From a bacterium (GTDB taxonomy: Bacteria > UBP4 > UBA4092 > JAOAEQ01), in assembly GCA_026416715.1 (NCBI GenBank), contig JAOAEQ010000006.1:74061-138060 (forward strand): DNA of 64,000 nucleotides, in the 5' to 3' direction. This document shows positions 1-8,526 of the stretch, one piece after another. The notes beneath the pieces were generated by a model, which was not told where the DNA came from, searched no databases, and was given only the letters and a program-made list of their open reading frames with translations. A program made the position numbers and the translations under genes. Position 1 is the stretch's first letter, and each line of letters opens with the position of its first letter.

Positions 1-176
1 GTGCACGAAGTACACTTCTCGTTATCGGTGAAAACCGCATAATGGTATCCAGCAGAATTCAACTCTTCCGACATTACCAAAAGTTTCAAGGGACAAACGC
101 TTATACACAACTCGCACCCTTTACATCGTTCTTTATCAATAATAACTCTTAATTTAACGTTAGTATCGTTTTTCAT
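1..176 (-). CDS. 4Fe-4S ferredoxin, probable delta subunit of a 2-oxoacid:ferredoxin oxidoreductase (partial)
   Basis: Reading leftwards from the ATG at 174-176 gives an open frame that runs off the window edge after 58 codons. It contains a CKGCELCISVCP cluster motif and then the start of a second one (CTSC) about 37 residues later. The spacing, with a GYHYAVF stretch between the clusters, resembles the small ferredoxin subunit of 2-oxoglutarate or branched-chain 2-oxoacid:ferredoxin oxidoreductases, which passes electrons between the enzyme and soluble ferredoxin. It starts 7 nt after the stop of the membrane-protein gene on the same strand, with no clear Shine-Dalgarno. The alpha, beta and gamma subunits would be expected off-window to the left. 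The ferredoxin call is firm; the complex is inferred. Confidence 0.8.
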   Translation of the reverse strand, partial: MKNDTNVKLRVIIDKERCKGCELCISVCPLKLLVMSEELNSAGYHYAVFTDNEKCTSC

Positions 177-183
177 AGTTAGG

Positions 184-1275
184 TTATGTTGCGGGAACCG
201 CTCCTGAAAATGAAGGGTACCCCAGACTATTTCCCTCTGATTTTAAAACCGCTAATTCATGGTCGCAGGCACCAAGAAATAGCAAAGTATACGTTCGGAA
301 GAACACAGCTAACGGTAACAGTAAACATATCATAATCAGAAACAAGGGTATAATTAAAATACCGATCGGTACGCTTATTGCAATAACCATAATCGTTACT
401 TTCGCTAATGCTAGGTGCATAGCGGTGAGCAGCAAATACGTTATTCCTCCAATGATGAAACCAATGATTCCAAAAGGAATTAGTACCGCTAAAACCACCA
501 GGAACGTAATTATCCCGCCGCCTATGCCGAGTACAAATTTCATTAACAGGAATCTCACCGTATCCCAAGCATGCGACTGCAATGTTTTCCAATATCGTTT
601 CCACGCAGGGAGTATCCCGATATTCTGAACATACATGGTCGGAACTACAAAGTTGTTGGTAAACGTATGGACTAATACACCGATAAGGATAATCGGAAGC
701 AGGAGAATAATTATACCTAAAACTGTTATTACGATTGGTATAAACCCACTATCTTTAAGAGCATCGAGCCCGCCGACTGAAGCGATCAGTATAATAACCG
801 GAAGTGCAATTGCTAAGATAACTAAAAAGAAAATAATCAATCCGACAATTAACCGAAAGAAAAACAATCGCCAGCCCAGCGATTGAAATCGAGCGAACCC
901 AGGTCCAATAGCTACTTGATTTTTCGCTAATGCGTCTATAAAAATAAATGTGAATATCGCTCGAAGAATAGCAAAGATAACACTGAGCGTTATAATCAGT
1001 CCTAACATGATTCCAACCAGGATAATAATAACGACAATATGTTCACGCAGATATTCCCATAGAGGGGTTAATGATGGGGAATATGGTTGGTCTGGCGGTC
1101 CACCGGTAGGAATGTTAAATCCACCGCCGCCACCGCCGACAAACGCTTCCCCAGCCAGCCAAGCGACAAAGGCTAGCTTGAGCCATTTCCGAAAGGAAAC
1201 CGGACTCGTGAATAGCAGATTTTTGGTAAACTGAATTGCTGGTTCAATAAGTTGTGTTACCGAAACGGTTGTCAT
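184..1275 (-). CDS. Multi-pass membrane protein of unknown function with a glycine-rich loop
   Basis: 363 residues. An amphipathic N-terminal stretch (about 1-45, including FRKWLKLAFVAWLAG) is followed by a short run of six consecutive glycines and a proline-rich loop. Roughly six to eight hydrophobic segments then run from about residue 75 to 335. The Ile/Leu/Val-rich helices and the conserved-looking FRKWLKLAFVAWLAG start recall uncharacterised membrane families of the DUF4013/GPDPase-membrane type, but I see no catalytic motif. The downstream ferredoxin gene begins 7 nt after its stop, so the two are probably co-transcribed. No function is assigned. Confidence 0.7.
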   Translation of the reverse strand: MTTVSVTQLIEPAIQFTKNLLFTSPVSFRKWLKLAFVAWLAGEAFVGGGGGGFNIPTGGPPDQPYSPSLTPLWEYLREHIVVIIILVGIMLGLIITLSVIFAILRAIFTFIFIDALAKNQVAIGPGFARFQSLGWRLFFFRLIVGLIIFFLVILAIALPVIILIASVGGLDALKDSGFIPIVITVLGIIILLLPIILIGVLVHTFTNNFVVPTMYVQNIGILPAWKRYWKTLQSHAWDTVRFLLMKFVLGIGGGIITFLVVLAVLIPFGIIGFIIGGITYLLLTAMHLALAKVTIMVIAISVPIGILIIPLFLIMICLLLPLAVFFRTYTLLFLGACDHELAVLKSEGNSLGYPSFSGAVPAT

Positions 1276-1399
1276 AAAAAATAAGTCGAATCTAATCTGA
1301 TTCTTATGTGCTCATTGAACTTTCCTTATATAGTATCCTATTCAAAGGATATACTTGTCAAATAGAATAAATGGGATAGTTCTTCGTTCCGTCATAAAC

Positions 1400-1429
1400 T
1401 TGACATAGACCGCTATATCACGGTAATAT
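1400..1429 (+). promoter_or_regulatory. Sigma-70-type promoter of the parvulin gene
   Basis: TTGACA at 1400-1405 and TAATAT at 1424-1429 are separated by 18 bp. The predicted start lies about 38 nt before the ATG at 1475. A GGGAGG ribosome site sits at 1456-1461. Confidence 0.65.
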
Positions 1430-1474
1430 TTTTGTAAAACAAATCTGTTCCGACTGGGAGGTTAAAACAACGGT

Positions 1475-3502
1475 ATGGTAATTCAACCAAAACGATTATG
1501 TTCTATTATCACCATAGGTTTTATCGGAGTATGTTTCATTTCACCGGTCTCAGCGCAATTGTTCAAAAAGAAACCCAAACCGGCGGTGCAACCAACTGCT
1601 GTGAGTACTTCTACTGCAACGACCGCTTCCGCTCCAAGTAACGAGGTTTCTCCCGCGGACATTATCGTAGCAACTTATCGTGGCGGAAAATATACTGGTC
1701 AAGATTTACAGTCGAAACTCAAATCGCTTGACCCTTATACTCGGTTGGAAATGGAAGAAGAGGGGAACGAAACTGAAGCGATAAAACGTTTGGTTAAAGA
1801 AGCGGTTCGCGACCGAGTTCTTTATGCAGAAGCGATTAAAAATAAACTCGACCAGGACCCGCTGTTCAAAAGTCTTGTTGAAGACCGGGAAGATCGGTTA
1901 ATGGTTGATAAACTATATCAGCGCGAAGTTCTGTCAAAAGCTACGGTAACCGAAGATGATATCCGTAACTATTATAATACCCATATAAACGAGTTTACTA
2001 ATCCGCAGGGAGACCAATTTAAAATTCGGTATATTTTCGTTGATACCAGAAGAAAACGCACGACCGACGAGGAGAAAGCGGAAGGATTGAAAAAAATCCT
2101 TGAAGCGTATCAGAAACTGAAAGAAGGTAACGATTTTGTTGAAGTAGCAAAAGAATATTCCGAGTCGGAAGAATCGCTGCGCGGGCAGGTTGCTGGTCCG
2201 TTTGCAAGAGACACAATCCTGAAAGAGATAGAAACTGCGGCATTATCGCTGAAACCAGGAGAATTTAGTAGTATTATTACTACCAAACACGGATATAACA
2301 TCGTTCGATTAGAAGAATTTATCCCCGCGGTAACCCCCTATGAAAAAGCTAAAGCCGCTATTCAAGGACGCGTTCTGTTTGAGAAACGACAGCAGATAGC
2401 AAATGAAGCGCAGAAACGGATTTTCGATTCCGTAACCACTTATAAAAATATCGCCGCATTGGAATCGCTCGCCGGGATAACCACTGCTAAAGAAACAGGC
2501 GTCCAAGATACAACAGCACAACCGACGAGCAAAAAAGAAAAGAAATATTTAGCGGATGTTGTTGCAGACTATGCGAAAAAAACCGATGCAAAATCGTTGG
2601 CTGAATTCGTTGATAAATTCAGTTGGAGCCACAAATCGAATCCGATATTATTAAGTATCGTTCGTCTTCCCACAAAAAGCGATAAAAAGCAAACGTTCCT
2701 TGATTTCTTACGAGAAGGTCGCCCGCAAGACCGATATATTTTCACGCTCAATGATATGAGATTACGCCAGAACGATCCGCGGTTTGCCCCGATGTGGGCT
2801 AATCTCGATGCACAAAAACGGTCGCTTGACCAATTGGCGCAAATAAAAACGTTCGCTATGGAAGCGCGCATACAAGGGCTGGATAAAGACCCAGACATCG
2901 TAAAGCAAGTTCAGGAGTTTAAAGAAAAAGAACTGGCGAATAAAATGCTTAACCAGAAAGTTGATGCGCGGTTAACTGTTTCCGATAAGGATATCGAAGA
3001 ATTTTATGCAAGAAACAGTTCGTGGTATATGACGCAGAAAGAGATTTTTGCGCGTGTCATTTTAATTAAAGCACCGCGCGAGAATCCAATGCAACTGAGT
3101 ATCGCTAAAGATTCCTGCTGGGAGATTTATAGTAAACTCACTGCCGGCGCGAATTTTATCGAACTAGCGCAAGAATATTCGCAAGGACCGAATCCGGAAA
3201 AAGGGGGAGAAATCGGGTGGGTATTTATGGGACCGAGCGGATATTTATTTGATACTGCGGCGTTTGCCTTGAAAAAAGGCGAGTTTAGCGTTCCGGTTCC
3301 GCTAAAACAGGGATACGGAATTATTAAAGTTGATGATATTCGCGAACCGCGTCTGCAAACCCTTGATGAAGTTCGTAATAATGTTAAAGAAGGGGTAATG
3401 AACGAGAAACGAATGAAATTAACTCAACTCATTACTGATGAAATTCTTGCTTCGGTTAATTTCCAGTTAGACGAGAAACAGATGCTGAAAGCTATCCCGT
3501 AA
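1475..3502 (+). CDS. Periplasmic peptidyl-prolyl cis-trans isomerase with two PpiC/parvulin domains (SurA/PrsA-like)
   Basis: 675 residues. A signal peptide ends near residue 27 (PVSAQ) and is followed by a Ser/Thr/Ala-rich linker. A SurA-N-like helical region (about 55-175) precedes a first parvulin domain (about 180-285, ending in KHGYNIVRLEEF). A charged helical middle region leads to a second parvulin domain (about 525-630), which carries the typical KGGEIGWVFMGPSG stretch and a KQGYGIIKVDD end. The family catalyses proline isomerisation and chaperones secreted or outer-membrane proteins in the periplasm, which fits the beta-barrel genes at the other end of the window. It has its own promoter and a terminator just downstream, so it is probably monocistronic. 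It is longer than SurA (about 430 residues). Confidence 0.88.
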   Translation: MVIQPKRLCSIITIGFIGVCFISPVSAQLFKKKPKPAVQPTAVSTSTATTASAPSNEVSPADIIVATYRGGKYTGQDLQSKLKSLDPYTRLEMEEEGNETEAIKRLVKEAVRDRVLYAEAIKNKLDQDPLFKSLVEDREDRLMVDKLYQREVLSKATVTEDDIRNYYNTHINEFTNPQGDQFKIRYIFVDTRRKRTTDEEKAEGLKKILEAYQKLKEGNDFVEVAKEYSESEESLRGQVAGPFARDTILKEIETAALSLKPGEFSSIITTKHGYNIVRLEEFIPAVTPYEKAKAAIQGRVLFEKRQQIANEAQKRIFDSVTTYKNIAALESLAGITTAKETGVQDTTAQPTSKKEKKYLADVVADYAKKTDAKSLAEFVDKFSWSHKSNPILLSIVRLPTKSDKKQTFLDFLREGRPQDRYIFTLNDMRLRQNDPRFAPMWANLDAQKRSLDQLAQIKTFAMEARIQGLDKDPDIVKQVQEFKEKELANKMLNQKVDARLTVSDKDIEEFYARNSSWYMTQKEIFARVILIKAPRENPMQLSIAKDSCWEIYSKLTAGANFIELAQEYSQGPNPEKGGEIGWVFMGPSGYLFDTAAFALKKGEFSVPVPLKQGYGIIKVDDIREPRLQTLDEVRNNVKEGVMNEKRMKLTQLITDEILASVNFQLDEKQMLKAIP

Positions 3503-3540
3503 GAGAAAAAAATCAGTAAAAAATTCGAATGATAGAATAG

Positions 3541-3578
3541 AAAAAAGTTCAATCCGCAGCAGGGGATTGAACTTTTTT
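3541..3578. terminator. Bidirectional rho-independent terminator
   Basis: A 14-bp perfect stem (3542-3555 with 3564-3577) has an 8-nt loop. The stem begins with an A run and ends with a T run, so it can terminate both the parvulin gene from the left and the convergent TPR gene from the right. Confidence 0.85.
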
Positions 3579-3580
3579 CT

Positions 3581-5077
3581 TTAGGGCGTTCGTTTGATAG
3601 GTCCGTAGTCCAACCCGGATTTATAGGATTTAATCGCAGATTCTATAGCGTTCATTGATTGCTGCAACTCCTGCGCTTTCTCCAGTTTTTTTTGTACCTC
3701 CGGATTATGCGGTTCTAACTCTAATATTTCCTGATATGTTTTGATTGCCGGCGGATACATACTCCGTTGCATATAAGCATCAGCGAGTTTAGTTAATTCC
3801 ATTGCTGCGAGTTTCGGTTCATTCCGTTTTTTATAGAGCTCAACTAATCGATGCGCAATCTCTGCGTTTAACGGGTTCAATTGCAGAATTCGCTGATAAT
3901 TTTCGATAAGTTTTTCTTCCGGCGATTTTGCCGGAATACCTCCTTCTAACTGACTCGGTTGGGAAACCGATTTACTCTTTCTGAGTCTCGCTATTCCATC
4001 CAATCCTTGCATAGCTAGCGGATGTCCTGGTTCTAGCTCAATAATGTGACGATAGGTTTTCTCGGCATTATCCAGGTCACCGGTTTCTAGATATGATTCC
4101 GCTAATGAAAGATAATCCGGGATTAACTCAAATTCTAATCCTACTTCCAGGTAAGCATTAATATATCCTAATCGTGCGGGGATATCTCTGGGATTGGTAT
4201 CAAGGATTTTCCGATAATATTCTAGTTTCCCATTCGTTGATTCCGGAATCGGTTCTACCGGCGGTTCGGATGCAATGGGTTGACTCACCGGTTGCGGTTC
4301 GCTTATTGTTGGTTCGGATATCGGTTCCGTCGGAGGTTGTGCTGACTCAATCTGGTCGACAGGTTCCAATGGTTGACCTGCGATTTTTTCTTCTGATTCT
4401 GATAGTACAGTTGGTTCCTGCGCTAAAACTTGTTCTGCAGGAACTGGCTCCGAAACACTTTCTGAAACCGCAGAGATTGCTTCCGGCGCTGTTTCTGATT
4501 GAGGTTCTACTTGCATTGGTGGAGTAATTTCAGGAGTAATTACTTCGGTAACGATTCCGAGCGCAGTTTTCGCGGTCGCATTATCTGGGTCAAGTTCTAA
4601 TATCCGTTGATAAGTCTGGGTAACCGAGTTTATCTCTTCTTTTTTCTGATACGCTTCGGCAAGATTTATGAGCTCTTTAATTGCTTCCGATTTCGCATTA
4701 TTGTTTAAGAGAATATCGATCAGTTGATTTCGGACTTCGATATTTTCCGGTTGCAACGCTAATATCGCATGATATACCCCTACCGCTTCCCAGACCGCAC
4801 CGTTAGCCAGATGCTCTTCTGCTACCTTAAGCGACCGTTGAATAAATCCAGCGATATCCCCTTGCGGAGTTTTCTCTCCTGCAACGGGTTCACTTGTTCC
4901 CGAGGGCGGTGTTATAGGATATGCGACAACCTCGGTTACTTCTCGAACACGTTCCGTGGCGTTCTTCCCCTGCAACTGCTTTTTGATGAATGCGGTTGCG
5001 CTGAATCCGCCACGCGCTCGCGGTTGTTGCGGTTGTTGGGTATTAGTATTATTTGTTGTATCGCTTTTATTCGCCAT
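3581..5077 (-). CDS. TPR-repeat protein with a Pro/Glu/Ser-rich linker
   Basis: 498 residues. After a charged, low-complexity N-terminus there is a TPR block (about 85-175, with units such as YQRILELDPDNATAKTAL). A Pro/Glu/Ser/Gln-rich disordered linker (about 178-280) follows, and then a second set of TPRs (about 285-470, with YRHIIELEPGHPLAMQGL and YQEILELEPHNPEVQKKL). There is no signal peptide, so it is probably cytoplasmic. TPR arrays mediate protein-protein contacts. The ExeA-like ATPase gene lies 102 bp upstream on the same strand, and the pair probably works together, perhaps in secretion, pilus or envelope assembly; that is inference from context only. An imperfect hairpin at 5121-5140 lies between the two genes. 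Confidence 0.8.
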   Translation of the reverse strand: MANKSDTTNNTNTQQPQQPRARGGFSATAFIKKQLQGKNATERVREVTEVVAYPITPPSGTSEPVAGEKTPQGDIAGFIQRSLKVAEEHLANGAVWEAVGVYHAILALQPENIEVRNQLIDILLNNNAKSEAIKELINLAEAYQKKEEINSVTQTYQRILELDPDNATAKTALGIVTEVITPEITPPMQVEPQSETAPEAISAVSESVSEPVPAEQVLAQEPTVLSESEEKIAGQPLEPVDQIESAQPPTEPISEPTISEPQPVSQPIASEPPVEPIPESTNGKLEYYRKILDTNPRDIPARLGYINAYLEVGLEFELIPDYLSLAESYLETGDLDNAEKTYRHIIELEPGHPLAMQGLDGIARLRKSKSVSQPSQLEGGIPAKSPEEKLIENYQRILQLNPLNAEIAHRLVELYKKRNEPKLAAMELTKLADAYMQRSMYPPAIKTYQEILELEPHNPEVQKKLEKAQELQQSMNAIESAIKSYKSGLDYGPIKRTP

Positions 5078-5179
5078 GTATCACTTATTGGAAGAAAATC
5101 GAGTCGTCAGAAGTGAGATGCCCGATGTCAAACATTCGGGATACTCCGCCCGCTGACTTCTCTTCTTACCTCTTGGATT

Positions 5180-6010
5180 TTATCGAATTGGGATTCGCGC
5201 TACTTCCGCGGTAACCAGGTCTCCGTCAACTACTTTCTTCCCTTGAGTATATGCAGATAACAACGAATATGATGCTAACTTGCAGATATCTCGCGCTAAT
5301 CCATTCGTTTCGCTATGAATAACATTGATCGCATCATCGGTAAAAATTGTTTCCCCTTCCGGAAGGCCAGCTTTCTTCAATCGGAATTCAATCAATCCTT
5401 TTGTATCTTCGGGACCAAGCGGGTTTAATATATATGACATTGCTACCCGTTGCCGGAAGTTTTTAAATCGTGGCGTACTGATTTTGTTTAAGAATTCTAA
5501 CTGCGCAAAGATAACCACATTGATCAATTTCTGGTCAACCGTTTCCATATTGAGTAATTCTCGTACCCGAAGGAGCTGGGTCGGGGTCATTTCCTGTCCT
5601 TCATCAATAATCAGCACGATCTTCTTTTTATTTTCGAATCCTTCGCGTTCAACGAATTTGAATAATCCATCTTCTAGCCGTAATAGAGTAGCTCTGCCAT
5701 TTAACGATGGAATTCCGAACGCATTACTGATTTTTTCTAGAAACGACATTTCTGATTTCGCTCGCGGCTGTCGAATAACCGCAAATAATGTATTTCCATC
5801 CTGAATCAGTTTATCGATGAGAAGATTACTTAAACTGGTTTTTCCGGTTCCGGCGTCTCCCAGCGTAACACATAATCCGCTGTTTAACGATAATGAAACG
5901 AGTATTCGCGATAAACATTCTTCATGCTCCGGACTCATATATAAAAACTCGACACTCGGTCCGCTCTGAAACGGCTCTTTTGTTAACCCAAAAAATTCAT
6001 AATATGCCAT
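5180..6010 (-). CDS. ExeA/MshM-like AAA+ ATPase
   Basis: 276 residues. It begins MAYYEFFGLTKEPFQ, the usual start of the ExeA/GspA-type family. It has a Walker A at GDAGTGKTSL, a Walker B at VLIIDEGQEM and a sensor-like segment INVVIFAQ. The length matches the cytoplasmic ATPase module alone; the membrane and peptidoglycan-binding C-terminus of full ExeA is missing. Relatives drive assembly of type II secretion, MSHA pili or exopolysaccharide machines by ATP hydrolysis. A GGGAGGA ribosome site lies 9 nt before the ATG. It is followed by the TPR-protein gene. Confidence 0.85.
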   Translation of the reverse strand: MAYYEFFGLTKEPFQSGPSVEFLYMSPEHEECLSRILVSLSLNSGLCVTLGDAGTGKTSLSNLLIDKLIQDGNTLFAVIRQPRAKSEMSFLEKISNAFGIPSLNGRATLLRLEDGLFKFVEREGFENKKKIVLIIDEGQEMTPTQLLRVRELLNMETVDQKLINVVIFAQLEFLNKISTPRFKNFRQRVAMSYILNPLGPEDTKGLIEFRLKKAGLPEGETIFTDDAINVIHSETNGLARDICKLASYSLLSAYTQGKKVVDGDLVTAEVARIPIR

Positions 6011-6414
6011 AATGTATATTCCTCCCGGTCTATAGTCCGAATCGAAAATAGAAGAATATTCTTTATCTCCGGTTCGTTTTTTATTCGTTTTTTAACGTTC
6101 GTTATCCAAAATCCGAACTTCAGATTTATGGTTAAATAATACCATTGTATTCAATAGTTTGCAACAGAAAAATAAGAATATCGGATAAGAATAGCAGTTT
6201 TGAGCAGAATAGGATACTTTTTCGCCTGATTTTGCCCATAAAATCTAGTAGAGTCAGCCAAACGAACCCTGATACGTTACCAGTTCTATGAGAGATAATT
6301 ACATTGTAGTCTCAACAAATAATAGGGAGTAAGGATGAACGAGCTCGAGCTCGTTCATCTTAACTCCAGTTACTCTGGTAGTGCCTAGGGGCAAAATAAT
6401 TAGGGTCGCGCGTA
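6011..6414. other. Intergenic region between divergent genes
   Basis: About 400 bp between the ATPase (minus) and larE (plus). The stretch 6049-6115 is rich in TTCGTTTTTT-like repeats. The only strong structure is the long palindrome listed separately. No coding frame, tRNA or recognisable RNA is seen. Confidence 0.5.
6326..6367. repeat. 42-bp near-perfect palindrome centred on GAGCTCGAGCTC
   Basis: The inner 26 bp (6334-6359) are perfectly self-complementary, with no loop bases. The symmetry extends to 42 bp with two mismatched pairs. There is no T run on either side, so it does not look like a terminator. It could be an operator for a dimeric regulator, a recombination site or a small mobile-element remnant. 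Confidence 0.75.
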
Positions 6415-6425
6415 GTGTTTTGTAT

Positions 6426-6431
6426 TATAAT
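6426..6431 (+). promoter_or_regulatory. Candidate -10 element (TATAAT) close to the larE start
   Basis: TATAAT ends 10 nt before the ATG at 6442, and no good -35 or Shine-Dalgarno is visible. If used, it would give a leaderless or nearly leaderless larE transcript. Confidence 0.35.
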
Positions 6432-6441
6432 ATCTAACGAT

Positions 6442-7320
6442 ATGACGGATTTAGAAAAAAAATATATGAAATTGAAAGAGATACTTAAGGGAATGGAAAG
6501 TATTTTGGTTGCATATTCCGGCGGAGTAGATAGCACTTTTTTACTGAAAGTTGCAACCGATACGCTTGGTCGGGAGAAAACGCTCGGAGTAACTGCGCAA
6601 TCGGCAACGTATCCGAAACATGAACGCGAATCAGCAATTCAAATGGCTAAACAATTTGGGTTTAGCCATCTAGTAATTGAATCTGAAGAACTGAATATCG
6701 AAGGGTTTGCTGCGAATTCAGTTAACCGCTGTTATATCTGCAAACGGGAGTTGTTTCGTAAACTGGTTCAGATTGCAAAAGAAAAAGGGTTAGCGTATGT
6801 CTGCGACGGGAGCAATCAATCCGATTTAGCTGACATCCGTCCGGGAATGAATGCCGCAAAAGAATTCGGTATCCGCAGCCCATTGCAGGAAGCAGGGTTG
6901 ACTAAAGAAGAAATTCGAGGGTTATCCCGTGAACTCGGGCTTCCGACCTGGGATAAACCGTCGTTCGCTTGTTTAAGTTCACGAATCCCGTTTGGAGAAC
7001 GGATAACTATCGAGAAACTACAACAGGTAGATGCGGCAGAACGGGTTCTTCGCGAGTGCGGGGTTAAACAGGTTCGGGTTCGGCATCACGGCGCAATCGC
7101 GCGTATCGAAATCGAACCCGCTGATTTCCCAAAAGTTATTGAACCTAAGACGGCGCAGAAAATCTGCACGAAGCTTAAATCGCTCGGGTTTACTTTCGTT
7201 ACCTTAGATTTACAAGGATACCGTACCGGAGCGATGCACGAAGTAGCGGCAAATCCGAAACCCGAATTGATAACTAAACCTAATCGCAAAAGTCGCAAGA
7301 AAAAACTTCAAAAAGCATAA
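6442..7320 (+). CDS. larE: ATP-dependent sacrificial sulfur transferase LarE
   Basis: 292 residues from the ATG at 6442; a GTG at 6415 would add nine residues but has no support. The PP-loop SGGVDS at residues 26-31 is followed by the family's VNRCYICKRELF segment, a second Cys in SFACLSSRIPFG and a C-terminal domain of the LarE type. LarE activates a pyridinium dicarboxylate by adenylylation and transfers sulfur during synthesis of the nickel-pincer cofactor of lactate racemase and related epimerases. larA, larB and larC are not in the window. The C-terminus is lysine-rich. recO follows 54 bp downstream on the same strand. Confidence 0.87.
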   Translation: MTDLEKKYMKLKEILKGMESILVAYSGGVDSTFLLKVATDTLGREKTLGVTAQSATYPKHERESAIQMAKQFGFSHLVIESEELNIEGFAANSVNRCYICKRELFRKLVQIAKEKGLAYVCDGSNQSDLADIRPGMNAAKEFGIRSPLQEAGLTKEEIRGLSRELGLPTWDKPSFACLSSRIPFGERITIEKLQQVDAAERVLRECGVKQVRVRHHGAIARIEIEPADFPKVIEPKTAQKICTKLKSLGFTFVTLDLQGYRTGAMHEVAANPKPELITKPNRKSRKKKLQKA

Positions 7321-7374
7321 CGCGAATGAAGATTGAGGTATTCGGATTTGGTGTATTTTTATTTTTATTAAGTT

Positions 7375-8175
7375 ATGTCTCTTCATCGAACAGAAGCTAT
7401 TGTTATCAGGGTGGTTGATTTTCTGGAATATGATAAACTGGTAACGTTATATACCCAGAAACTGGGAAAGGTTCGCGCGGTGGTTAAATCTGCACGAAAA
7501 CCAACGAGTAAACTTGCGCCGTCGTTAAGTTTATTCGCCCATCTAAAAATTACACTGTTTGGTAAACGGCCAAAAGAACTCTATCGGTTAACCCAGACGG
7601 AAATCGTTAGTTTCCATCAGCGGTTGCGGGAAGAAGTTGAACGGTTAACGTATAGTGCATTATTTATTGAACTGCTAAACCGTGCCACCGGTGAAAACGA
7701 ACCGGATGCGGAATTATTCGAGTTATGTGTCAATTACCTGAATGGTATTGAGAAAAAAGTAGATTTGCATTCGTATACGTTAATCCATTTAATTAAATTA
7801 TTGCAGATTGTCGGGTTTGCGCCGTGGTTAACCGGATGTCTTGTCTGTAGAACGACGGTATCGGATAAGAAAACAGAGCAGAATTGGATGTATAGCGTTA
7901 ACCGAGGTGGATTGGTTTGTTCCGCTTGTCGTAAAAAAAAGGGTGGCAAAAATGATGGAACGTCGCTACAGCCGATTTCGCGCGGAGCGATTTATTTTTA
8001 TCAACAGGTGTTACGGTTTGGATTTCCACGAGTTATCCAGCTAAAGATTGATCGAAAACAAGGGAGACCTCTATTCGATTTATTGTTAAATCACATCGCT
8101 TATCATCTGGAAGGACAACTCAAATCGCAAAAGTTTTATCGTTACCTGACTGGAACAAAGGGTTCGGATACCTAA
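7375..8175 (+). CDS. recO: DNA repair protein RecO
   Basis: 266 residues. The N-terminal OB fold (about 1-80) starts with the usual H-R-T-E-A-I-V-I-R pattern, followed by an all-helical C-terminal domain. The latter contains a zinc-ribbon-like pair CLVC (about 155-158) and CSAC (about 180-183), present in many bacterial RecO proteins. RecO works with RecR and RecF to load RecA onto SSB-coated DNA. It follows larE by 54 bp and is probably transcribed with it. Length and layout are normal for the family. Confidence 0.92.
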   Translation: MSLHRTEAIVIRVVDFLEYDKLVTLYTQKLGKVRAVVKSARKPTSKLAPSLSLFAHLKITLFGKRPKELYRLTQTEIVSFHQRLREEVERLTYSALFIELLNRATGENEPDAELFELCVNYLNGIEKKVDLHSYTLIHLIKLLQIVGFAPWLTGCLVCRTTVSDKKTEQNWMYSVNRGGLVCSACRKKKGGKNDGTSLQPISRGAIYFYQQVLRFGFPRVIQLKIDRKQGRPLFDLLLNHIAYHLEGQLKSQKFYRYLTGTKGSDT

Positions 8176-8526
8176 ATACACAATGGTCATCAGCTCTACT
8201 TAATTCTTAAGTTTAAGCGAATAGTGCAGTCCTGTTATCTCGCTGCGAAAAACAAACTAGAATTTGGTTTATGAATTTGCGCCGGAGTTAAACTGAGTTA
8301 CGCTGGGTATTTAAAATTTATTTAGAACCAATATTAGTTGACAATCAATCTCAGCTCAAGCTATAGTAATACTTTAAGTGAAGTGGTTAATTAGTTAAAA
8401 TATTGCTACATAGCTACTACGATATCAAGCGAACAGCGTTTAGCGCGGGATTTAACTCGGTAAATTATTATTATTCTAGGTTTCACGGTCATGTTTCCAA
8501 ATATTAAAGAAAAGGAGCTACATTGA
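8176..8526. other. Intergenic region with promoter and long 5' leader
   Basis: 351 bp after recO. Apart from the promoter at 8338-8367 and a leader of about 150 nt to the next gene, I see no coding frame, terminator or RNA family. Confidence 0.5.
8338..8367 (+). promoter_or_regulatory. Sigma-70-type promoter upstream of the propeller/PKD gene pair
   Basis: TTGACA at 8338-8343 and TATAGT at 8362-8367 with an 18-bp spacer. It should drive the secreted propeller gene and the P60/PKD gene behind it. Confidence 0.6.

Noticed and set aside
4174..5156. Plus-strand open frames opposite the TPR gene
   Set aside because: Shadows of the minus-strand TPR gene: no ribosome sites, low-complexity translation of the Pro/Glu linker.
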